Of a stretch of DNA of 5,376 nt, positions 1 through 5,195 are shown one piece after another. Source of the DNA: Chloroflexota bacterium (GTDB lineage Bacteria > Chloroflexota > Dehalococcoidia > Lucifugimonadales > Lucifugimonadaceae). Within the stretch, counting starts at the first letter, position 1. Each line of letters begins with the position of its first letter. Made by a program: the position numbers and the translations under genes. A model generated the notes under the pieces. It did not search any database, was not told the origin of the DNA, and was given only the letters and a program-made list of their open reading frames with translations. The DNA is taken from NCBI GenBank assembly GCA_030831265.1, contig JAURLM010000113.1, positions 1 through 5,376 on the forward strand, in the 5' to 3' direction.

Positions 1-44
1 CGCAGCAATTCGTAGTTAGTCAGGACGCTTTTCAACAAACGGTA

Positions 45-50
45 TAGAAT
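45..50 (+). promoter_or_regulatory. Possible -10 promoter box (TAGAAT) before the DUF4389 gene
   Basis: TAGAAT, within GGTATAGAAT, differs from TATAAT at one position and lies 50 bases before the DUF4389 start codon. No recognisable TTGACA-like -35 element lies 16-18 bases upstream, so this rests on one hexamer only. The same hexamer occurs ahead of the fmdB-like gene at 3982-3987, which raises its credibility slightly. Confidence 0.35.
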
Positions 51-56
51 ACCGGC

Positions 57-71
57 GTCGCGCCCTGCGAC
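57..71 (+). other. Small hairpin in the DUF4389 leader
   Basis: GTCGC (57-61) and GCGAC (67-71) form a perfect 5-bp stem with a 5-base loop. If the TAGAAT at 45-50 is a real -10 box, transcription would begin at about base 57 and this hairpin would sit at the very 5' end of the mRNA, where it could protect against decay. No T-run follows, so it is not an intrinsic terminator. Confidence 0.3.
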
Positions 72-89
72 AACCAGTCTGAACTGTAC

Positions 90-94
90 GGAGG
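90..94 (+). promoter_or_regulatory. Ribosome binding site of the DUF4389 gene
   Basis: GGAGG, a full-strength Shine-Dalgarno core, lies six bases before the ATG at 101 and fixes this start. Confidence 0.85.
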
Positions 95-100
95 TAAGAA

Positions 101-682
101 ATGGCTGTCCAAGCTTCGGGATACCCGGTGACGTACTCGCTGGATGAACCTGCTTCGTTAAGCAGGTGGATGTGGCTGTTCAAAGGCCTACTGATAATTC
201 CCCATTTGATCGTCCTGTGGGTGCTGGGATTCGTCTCCTACTTCGTCTCGTTTTTCATGTGGATAGCAATCCTTATCACAGGGAAACGGCCACGCGGCCT
301 GTTCGACTTCACCCTTGGTGTGAATCGATGGTTAATGCGGGTGAACGCCTATTCCGCTCATATGACGGACAGGTACCCGCCGTTCTCAATGGACGATCCG
401 GATGACTACCCGATGCGATTGACGGCAGAATTCGATCCCAGTGCGAACCGGCTGACGACGTTCTTCCGGTGGATACTTGCGATTCCTCACTGGATCATCG
501 TAGGAGTACTTGGATTTGTCTCGTCAATAGTGATGTTCATCCACATCATCTACGTGGTCATCTTTGGAAAGCCCCACCCGCAGATGTTCAAGTTGTTGGT
601 TGGCATCAACCGCTGGACAGCCAGGGAAACTCTGTACTCGCTACTGATCACTGACCAGTACCCGCCGTTCAGCCTGGATTAG
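101..682 (+). CDS. DUF4389 domain membrane protein with two tandem repeats
   Basis: A 193-residue integral membrane protein of unknown function, recognised as a DUF4389 family member. It consists of two copies of one unit, residues about 22-98 and 117-193, offset by 95 residues. Each unit has a hydrophobic stretch containing IPH (33-35, 128-130) and VLGFVS (41-46, 136-141), then a TGK/FGK turn, a GxNRW motif (73-77, 168-172) and a closing TDxYPPFS motif (89-96, 184-191). The hydrophobic stretches at about 26-59 and 121-155 are each long enough for one or two membrane passes. There is no cleavable signal peptide; the first 20 residues are polar. Start ATG at 101 follows GGAGG at the right spacing. 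The gene appears to have its own leader and ends 116 bases before purL, so joint transcription is possible but not evident. The family is known only as a conserved domain, so no activity can be assigned. Confidence 0.9.
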   Translation: MAVQASGYPVTYSLDEPASLSRWMWLFKGLLIIPHLIVLWVLGFVSYFVSFFMWIAILITGKRPRGLFDFTLGVNRWLMRVNAYSAHMTDRYPPFSMDDPDDYPMRLTAEFDPSANRLTTFFRWILAIPHWIIVGVLGFVSSIVMFIHIIYVVIFGKPHPQMFKLLVGINRWTARETLYSLLITDQYPPFSLD

Positions 683-712
683 TAGCGCGTTAGGGCGGGT
701 AGTCGGTTACTC

Positions 713-731
713 TTGAACCTCACGGTTTCAA
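713..731 (+). other. Imperfect hairpin between the DUF4389 gene and purL
   Basis: TTGAACC (713-719) pairs with GGTTTCAA (724-731), giving seven base pairs with one bulged T and a four-base TCAC loop. A-rich rather than T-rich sequence follows, so it is not a standard Rho-independent terminator. It may be an mRNA processing or stability element, or chance. TTGAAC at 713-718 also resembles a -35 box, but only a poor -10 candidate (CAGGAT, 735-740) lies downstream. Confidence 0.3.
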
Positions 732-770
732 AAGCAGGATTCGCGCGCCGTTCTCGGATCAGCGCGGTTG

Positions 771-790
771 TCGGCCAGTCGCCGAGGAGA
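771..790 (+). promoter_or_regulatory. purL ribosome binding site, partly inside a hairpin
   Basis: The SD sequence GAGGAGA (784-790) lies eight bases before the TTG at 799 and is the main evidence for that start. TCGGC (771-775) can pair with GCCGA (781-785), a perfect 5-bp stem that covers the first two SD bases. An alternative pairing, CTCGG (753-757) with CCGAG (782-786), excludes the first and also covers the SD edge. Regulation of translation here is inference only. I see no purine riboswitch signature. Confidence 0.55.
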
Positions 791-798
791 CAGCACAC

Positions 799-3009
799 TT
801 GCCCGTTTCGCAGGAAACTCTCGACGAAATCGCGCTGAGTCGCGCTGAGTACGAGGCCATCGTAGATCGCCTCGGGCGCGAGCCCGGAAATCTTGAACTG
901 GGGTTGTTCGGGGCGCTCTGGAGCGAGCACTGCGGCTACAAACACACCAAGCCGCTGCTGCGCCGCCTGCCGGGTGAATCAAACCGACTCCTCGTTGCCC
1001 CCGGAGCGGAAAACGCCGGCGTAATCGACATCGGTGACGGCTTCGCCATCGCCATGAAAATCGAGTCGCACAACCATCCTTCCGCTGTCGAGCCGCTGCA
1101 GGGCGCGGCGACCGGTGTCGGTGGCATCGTTCGCGATATCTTCGCAATGGGAGCGCGGCCAATCGCCCTGCTCGATTCTCTCCGCTTTGGTATGCCGCAG
1201 GACAACGCCCGCGTGCAGTTCCTGGTTCACGGCGTCGTGGGCGGCATCTCCTGGTACGGCAACTGCATCGGTGTTCCCAATGTCGGCGGAGAAACCTGGT
1301 TCGACAAGTCGTACACAGGGAACCCATTGGTCAATGCCATGTGCGTTGGGCTGATCGAAAACGCAAACATCGTCAGTGCCACAGCGAAGAAGCCCGGCGA
1401 CCTGCTGGTGCTCGTCGGTGCCGACACCGGTCGTGACGGCATTCACGGCGCATCCGGCCTGGCATCCCGCACATTTGAAGAGCAGGCAGAGATGCGTTCA
1501 GCGGTGCAGGTCGGCAACCCGTTCCTGGAAAAAGTGCTCATCGAAGCCTGTCTCGAAGCGATCAATGTCCCCGGCGTCAACGGTATGCAAGACTGTGGAG
1601 CCGCAGGTCTGACATCCGCTGCAATAGAGATGGCTGAACGCTCCGGTATGGCGTTGCGACTCGATGTATCACGCGTGCCGAGACGTGAAGAAGGCATGAC
1701 GCCATATGAAGTCATGCTCTCGGAATCTCAGGAGCGGATGTTGCTTGCCGTCGAGGAACACGCTGTTCCAGAAATCGAAGCATTGTTCGAGAAATGGGAT
1801 CTCGACGCGACCGTCATCGGTCACTTCCATGCTGGCGCGGAGGTCGAGATTTACGATGGAGAAACGCCTGTCAGCGAAACTCCAATTGAACCACTGACCA
1901 GCGCACCGGAGTACGCCTTTACGGCCCCGAAACCAGAATGGCTGGCGAAGTTACAGGCTACCGACCCGGCTGCACCGGGACTCCCACCTGTCAGCCCCGC
2001 TGATGCCCTGCTGAAAATGCTGGCCTCACCAAACATAGCGTCGAAGCGGCCTGTTTTCCGTCAGTACGACCATCATGTGCAGACCAACACGGTCGTTGAG
2101 CCGGGTGGCGACGCTGCCGTGCTCCGCCTCAAGGGGACATCACGAGCGATAGCAGTTACCACTGACTGCAATGGTCGACTTTGCCACCTCGATCCGCGCA
2201 CAGGCGCACAGATCGCTGTTGCCGAGGCGTGCCGTAACCTGGCTTGCGTGGGAGCCGAACCACTGGCCCTCACTGACGGCCTGAATTTCGGAGACCCCGA
2301 AACCGCCAGCGTCCAGTACCAGCTCGTTGAATCAATCGAAGGCATCACTGAAGCGGCAAACGCTTTTGGCATCCCGGTCGTCAGCGGCAATGCCAGCCTT
2401 TATAACGAATCTGCCGGCAAAGCCATCTATCCGACACCGATCATCGGTGCGCTTGGCCTCCTGGAAGACGCCACCAAACACGCAAAGATAGCTTTCAGGC
2501 AGCAGGGTGACGCCATCGTCTTGCTCGGCCGATCTGCACCGTGGGACGGCCCCGGTACGCTGGCCGGAAGTGAGTTCAATTCTGTGTTCCATGATGTGGC
2601 GACTGGCCTGCCTAGTATGGATCTCAATCTCGAAGTTCGGGTTCAGCAACTGTGCCGCAACCTTGTCCGTGCAGGACTGGTGAGTTCTGCACATGACTGC
2701 TCAGACGGTGGTCTTGCCGTGAGCGTAGCTGAATCCGCAATCACAGGTGGACTGGGTGCATCGGTCACATCCGCCCTGCCCGACCGCTGGGACGCAGCGC
2801 TGTTCGGTGAAGGACAGTCACGGATCGTGGTCAGCCTGCCAGAGAGTGAACTCGCTCACCTTAAAGCGATGGCCACAGAACTGGATGTACCCGTGAGCGT
2901 TATTGGATCGGTCGGCGGTGACCGGTTAACTTTCGGGGAAGCCTCTGTTCCTCTTACCAAAGCAGCTGACGCATGGGAGCACGGCTTCGAGCGTGCAACG
3001 ACCGGCTAG
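799..3009 (+). CDS. purL: Phosphoribosylformylglycinamidine synthase subunit PurL (small type)
   Basis: Catalyses step four of de novo purine synthesis in the cytoplasm: FGAR, ATP and glutamine-derived ammonia give FGAM. At 736 residues it matches the small PurL of Bacillus type (about 740), which works in a complex with PurQ (glutaminase) and PurS. Conserved motifs are present throughout: WSEHCGYKHTK (41-51, with the conserved His44), ESHNHPSAVEP (89-99), DCGAAGLTS (265-273), ESQERM (309-314), TTDCNGR (454-460), TDGLNFGDPE (492 on), SGNASLYNES (529 on), HDCSDGGL (632-639) and LFGEGQSR (668-675). These cover both AIRS-like halves, so the gene looks intact. The start is TTG at 799: the frame is open back to a TAG at 700-702 without any ATG or GTG, and GAGGAGA lies eight bases upstream. 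The next gene begins 20 bases after the stop. purQ and purS are not in the window, so this purL is not in a compact pur cluster here. Confidence 0.98.
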   Translation: MPVSQETLDEIALSRAEYEAIVDRLGREPGNLELGLFGALWSEHCGYKHTKPLLRRLPGESNRLLVAPGAENAGVIDIGDGFAIAMKIESHNHPSAVEPLQGAATGVGGIVRDIFAMGARPIALLDSLRFGMPQDNARVQFLVHGVVGGISWYGNCIGVPNVGGETWFDKSYTGNPLVNAMCVGLIENANIVSATAKKPGDLLVLVGADTGRDGIHGASGLASRTFEEQAEMRSAVQVGNPFLEKVLIEACLEAINVPGVNGMQDCGAAGLTSAAIEMAERSGMALRLDVSRVPRREEGMTPYEVMLSESQERMLLAVEEHAVPEIEALFEKWDLDATVIGHFHAGAEVEIYDGETPVSETPIEPLTSAPEYAFTAPKPEWLAKLQATDPAAPGLPPVSPADALLKMLASPNIASKRPVFRQYDHHVQTNTVVEPGGDAAVLRLKGTSRAIAVTTDCNGRLCHLDPRTGAQIAVAEACRNLACVGAEPLALTDGLNFGDPETASVQYQLVESIEGITEAANAFGIPVVSGNASLYNESAGKAIYPTPIIGALGLLEDATKHAKIAFRQQGDAIVLLGRSAPWDGPGTLAGSEFNSVFHDVATGLPSMDLNLEVRVQQLCRNLVRAGLVSSAHDCSDGGLAVSVAESAITGGLGASVTSALPDRWDAALFGEGQSRIVVSLPESELAHLKAMATELDVPVSVIGSVGGDRLTFGEASVPLTKAADAWEHGFERATTG
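831..850 (+). repeat. Perfect 10-bp tandem duplication inside purL
   Basis: CGCGCTGAGT occurs twice back to back (831-840 and 841-850), in the codons for ALSRAEY near the N-terminus of PurL. The unit is not a multiple of three, so the copies are read in different frames. The reading frame is intact across it and the conserved WSEHC motif follows, so it is probably coincidental or ancient. Confidence 0.9.
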
Positions 3010-3029
3010 CCTGAGCGATATCCCAACAC

Positions 3030-3902
3030 ATGACAGAACTCACCACCATCCGGCAACTGGCCGAACGTTATGACACGCTCCTGTTCGACTCCTATGGCGT
3101 GCTCGTCGACGAGGCATATGGCCTGACCGGTGCGCGGGAGCTAATCGACTGGCTGGAGTCGACAGGAAAGAGCTATTACATCGTCACCAATGACGCATCC
3201 CGCTCCATTCCGTCTCGCGCAGGAAAATTCATCGAACAGGGAGTGCCCGTCCCGGAACATCGGATCATCAACTCCGGCTGCCTTATCCCACGCTTCTTCA
3301 GGAACAACAACCTCGTGGGCGCACCAACAGTAGTTTTCGGCAGTCCCGATGCCTACGAACATGTAGCCGAAGGCGGGGCGGACATACTGCCACATGCGCA
3401 GCTTGAAGATGCCGACGTGTTCGTACTCGCAGATGACGCTGGTTATGATTGGCGAACAAGCATGAACGACCTCGTCACCACGCTGAATCGCAAGATACTG
3501 GCCGGGGAGTCGTTCAAGCTCTTGCTGCCAAACCCGGACATCATCTACCCGAGCGGCGAGCGCGCCTACTCGTTCGCAGCGGCCGCACTCGTAGACATGC
3601 TCGAATCAGCCCTGGTAAGACTGTTCGGCGATGATCCCGCATACCGGTTCACACGCCTCGGAAAACCGTTCGCTCCTATATTCGACGAAGCGGTCCGGCG
3701 TTCCTCGGAATCCGGTGCAGGAGCATCGTTCGTCATGATTGGCGACCAGCTTGAGACGGACATCGCAGGTGCGAACGCATACGGAATACCCTCGGCTATT
3801 GTGACCACTGGAATAAACCGCCTTCATACGACGCAAGAATTGGGATTGCTACGTGAAACGGTGCGTCCTGTGTACTTGCTGGAGTCGCTGTCCACGGGCT
3901 GA
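3030..3902 (+). CDS. HAD superfamily class IIA hydrolase-like protein with altered motif I
   Basis: A 290-residue cytoplasmic protein with the class IIA (NagD-like) HAD layout. Motif I is LFDSYGVLVD with the nucleophile Asp20. Motif II is VTND with Thr53. A C2-type cap of about 120-150 residues follows, then NPDIIYPSG (168-176), motif III LGKP with Lys212, and motif IV GDQLETD with Asp239 and Asp244. In typical HAD phosphatases motif I is DxD, the second Asp being the general acid/base; here that position is Tyr22. L-2-haloacid dehalogenases also carry DxY, and the HAD-IIA subgroup TIGR01459 has a bulky residue (DxWGV) there, so this looks like a subfamily trait rather than damage. The substrate cannot be told from sequence. 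ATG at 3030 follows the purL stop by 20 bases, with only a weak GAG as possible SD, suggesting co-transcription with purL. The pairing alone does not establish a purine role. Confidence 0.9.
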   Translation: MTELTTIRQLAERYDTLLFDSYGVLVDEAYGLTGARELIDWLESTGKSYYIVTNDASRSIPSRAGKFIEQGVPVPEHRIINSGCLIPRFFRNNNLVGAPTVVFGSPDAYEHVAEGGADILPHAQLEDADVFVLADDAGYDWRTSMNDLVTTLNRKILAGESFKLLLPNPDIIYPSGERAYSFAAAALVDMLESALVRLFGDDPAYRFTRLGKPFAPIFDEAVRRSSESGAGASFVMIGDQLETDIAGANAYGIPSAIVTTGINRLHTTQELGLLRETVRPVYLLESLSTG

Positions 3903-3981
3903 ATTAGCTGGTTCACCGCGTATCACTATCGGCCAGGTCACATCGACCCGACACGGTGGTATGCCAACACTCACCTTGCTG

Positions 3982-3987
3982 TAGAAT
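3982..3987 (+). promoter_or_regulatory. Possible -10 promoter box (TAGAAT) before the fmdB-like gene
   Basis: TAGAAT lies in the 154-base gap after the HAD gene, 69 bases before the ATG at 4057. No good -35 hexamer lies at the usual distance. It matches the box at 45-50 exactly. A promoter in this gap is plausible because the gap breaks the close spacing of the flanking gene pairs. Confidence 0.4.
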
Positions 3988-3995
3988 GACTATCA

Positions 3996-4040
3996 GTCTG
4001 GCAAATGACAGACGCGAGTGCTAACCCTCGCGTTTTCGCG
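3996..4040 (+). promoter_or_regulatory. Two adjacent hairpins in the fmdB leader, the second terminator-like
   Basis: GTCTG (3996-4000) pairs with CAGAC (4009-4013) across an 8-base loop. Directly next, CGCGAG (4013-4018) pairs perfectly with CTCGCG (4027-4032) across another 8-base loop, followed by TTTT (4033-4036). A third CGCG at 4037-4040 could pair with either earlier CGCG, giving an alternative fold that would dissolve the second hairpin. The arrangement resembles a leader attenuator or weak intrinsic terminator ahead of the GGAG ribosome site at 4044. The pairings are seen directly; the regulatory reading is inference. Confidence 0.4.
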
Positions 4041-4043
4041 TAT

Positions 4044-4047
4044 GGAG
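4044..4047 (+). promoter_or_regulatory. Ribosome binding site that sets the fmdB start
   Basis: GGAG lies nine bases before the ATG at 4057. It supports this ATG over the in-frame GTG at 4018, which would lie inside the leader hairpin and add 13 residues ahead of the family's usual N-terminal MPxYxYxC. Confidence 0.75.
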
Positions 4048-4056
4048 TGTGCAGAT

Positions 4057-4374
4057 ATGCCGAGATATGACTACAAGTGCGAGGCGAATGGCCACGTATT
4101 TGAGGTCACGCAGAGCTTCAACGACGAACCCGGTGCCATCTGCCCTGAAGACGGCAGCAAGTCCCAACGGCAGATGTCTATTCCCCACGTCATCTACAAG
4201 GGTTCCGGCTTTTACACCACCGACTACAAGAACAGCAGCAGCTCAACATCAAATGGATCGAGCAGCAGTAGTAGTTCTTCCAGTAGCGACAGCAGCAGTG
4301 ACTCAAGCTCTAGCAGCACGACTGCGAAGTCCAGTGAATCCAAGCCATCTTCAAGCGCCGCCAAGAGCGAATAA
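4057..4374 (+). CDS. FmdB-family zinc-ribbon-like protein with serine-rich tail; both CxxC pairs broken
   Basis: A 105-residue protein of the FmdB / CxxC_CxxC_SSSS type (TIGR02605), whose members start at the initiator Met, carry two CxxC motifs 17 residues apart and end in a degenerate Ser-rich tail. MPRYDYKCEANGH aligns with the usual MPxYxYxCxxCGH, and KGSGFYTTDY (48-57) is the usual end of the ribbon. However, the second cysteine of each pair is gone: C8-E-A-N11 and C29-P-E-D32, still spaced exactly as in the family. Only two cysteines remain, so a normal four-Cys zinc site is not possible, though H13 could help. Residues 60-105 are 30 serines out of 46, with Thr, Asp, Lys and Glu. All six Ser codons are used, which argues against recent triplet expansion. 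The family's role is unproven; it was named as a putative regulator. dtd starts 24 bases downstream, probably in the same transcript. ATG at 4057 is chosen from GGAG and the family N-terminus. Confidence 0.85.
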   Translation: MPRYDYKCEANGHVFEVTQSFNDEPGAICPEDGSKSQRQMSIPHVIYKGSGFYTTDYKNSSSSTSNGSSSSSSSSSSDSSSDSSSSSTTAKSSESKPSSSAAKSE

Positions 4375-4398
4375 GCGCCGAATGATGAGCCAAGCCCA

Positions 4399-4869
4399 AT
4401 GAAGGCCGTCATTCAGAGAGTCCACCACGCCTCAGTTGTGGTGGACGACCAGGTTGTCGGCAAGATCGCCACTGGATTGTTAGTCCTCGTCGGTATCACG
4501 CACGAGGACACAGACGAAGATATCTCCTACCTCGTCGAAAAAACCGTCAATCTCCGCATCTTCCCTGCGGAGAACGGTGATTCCGGCTTTGACCGCTCAG
4601 TGATCGACGTCAATGGCAGCGTCCTGCTTGTCAGCCAGTTCACGCTCTATGCATCAACGCGCAAGGGCCGCAGACCCGGCTTCACAGACGCCGCGCCACC
4701 AGATATCTCGCAACCCATGTTCGACCGCGTCATTGCAGCTTTTCGCGCCAGCGGTACCCCGGTGGAAACCGGTGTTTTTGGAGCGATGATGAACGTATCG
4801 CTAGAAAACGCAGGGCCAGCCACCTTCATCCTGGACACGTCGGACCGCCTCGCCCCGCGCCGGGGTTGA
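4399..4869 (+). CDS. dtd: D-aminoacyl-tRNA deacylase
   Basis: Hydrolyses D-aminoacyl-tRNAs (for example D-Tyr-tRNA) to free tRNA and D-amino acid, a cytoplasmic proofreading step in translation; the family also acts on Gly-tRNA(Ala). At 156 residues it is slightly longer than E. coli Dtd (145), with a short C-terminal extension rich in Arg and Pro. It opens with the family signature MKAVIQRV followed by ASVVVD. The two active-site motifs are intact: SQFTL (79-83) and NAGPAT (137-142, the Gly-cisPro motif), and RPGFTDAAPP (92-101) is also typical. ATG at 4399 begins exactly at the conserved N-terminus; the upstream SD is weak (GATGAG region), which fits translational coupling to the fmdB-like gene 24 bases before. 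A CCCCG/CGGGG hairpin overlaps its end. Confidence 0.98.
   Translation: MKAVIQRVHHASVVVDDQVVGKIATGLLVLVGITHEDTDEDISYLVEKTVNLRIFPAENGDSGFDRSVIDVNGSVLLVSQFTLYASTRKGRRPGFTDAAPPDISQPMFDRVIAAFRASGTPVETGVFGAMMNVSLENAGPATFILDTSDRLAPRRG
4853..4865 (+). terminator. GC-rich hairpin at the dtd stop, possible weak terminator
   Basis: CCCCG (4853-4857) and CGGGG (4861-4865) form a perfect 5-bp GC stem with a 3-base loop just before the TGA stop (4867-4869). Only two T's follow, so it would be a poor intrinsic terminator. A 326-base gap follows, where transcription of the fmdB-dtd pair probably ends. Confidence 0.25.
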
Positions 4870-5195
4870 TAGCCGTGGAATTCATGGTCGCACGTTGGTC
4901 CACATCGTGATCTCTACCGGAGGTTCACGGGTTGGCAGCGCCGCTCCATGATGGCCGGCCAGGGACATACACCTCTGCTGGTTTATCAACAGGACGGATG
5001 GCAACAGGGCTGCTGCCTAAAAACTTACAGGCATAGATGAATGTCCTAAACGTTGACCGGTACTTTCGCCTGCACCCTGCTTTCGTGACTCAATCCGTGG
5101 AAACACCTGTGGCAAACTCCCACGTGCCGAGAATGGAATCTCCATACCCGTACAAAGCGACGCGGCGACTGTCAACAAGTTCAGGAGAATTCGAT
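4870..5195. other. Intergenic stretch of 326 bases, no supported gene
   Basis: I find no protein gene, tRNA or clear promoter here. It holds a 10-bp palindrome TGGCCGGCCA (4952-4961) and an imperfect hairpin GGCAACA / TGCTGCC (5000-5006 with 5011-5017, one A-C mismatch, loop GGGC). An A-run rather than a T-run follows that hairpin. TTGACC at 5053-5058 looks like a -35 box but lacks a matching -10. The gap probably holds the end of the dtd transcript and the promoter of the next gene. Confidence 0.6.
5183..5187 (+). promoter_or_regulatory. Ribosome binding site of the partial exported protein
   Basis: AGGAG lies eight bases before the ATG at 5196. It supports this start over the internal ATG at 5235, which would cut into the hydrophobic segment. 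Confidence 0.8.

Noticed and set aside
683..798. Purine riboswitch ahead of purL
   Set aside because: The gap is short and I see neither the conserved core nor the three-way junction expected.
728..1446. Long open frames on the - strand across the purL 5' half (up to 199 residues)
   Set aside because: They lie opposite a full-length PurL whose motifs are intact, and their compositions (Arg- and Ala-rich) are typical of antisense frames in GC-rich genes.
4018..4056. Upstream GTG start extending the FmdB-like protein by 13 residues
   Set aside because: The GTG sits in the leader hairpin, has no SD, and the family begins at MPxYxYxC, which matches ATG 4057.
4049..4402. Overlapping + strand frame of 117 residues across fmdB
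   Set aside because: It is a frame-shifted reading of the fmdB-like gene; it has no family motifs and runs into the dtd start.
4224..4412. Leu-rich - strand frame of 62 residues
   Set aside because: It is the antisense of the serine codon tract, which reads as Leu and Glu on the other strand.
5000..5017. Intrinsic terminator after dtd
   Set aside because: The GGCAACA/TGCTGCC hairpin has a mismatch and is followed by TAAAAA rather than a T-run.
4948..5040. Small + strand frame of 30 residues starting ATGATGG
   Set aside because: No SD, no recognisable motif and too short to separate from chance.
5053..5058. TTGACC as -35 of the secreted protein gene
   Set aside because: The sequence 16-18 bases downstream (around CCTGCT) does not resemble a -10 box.
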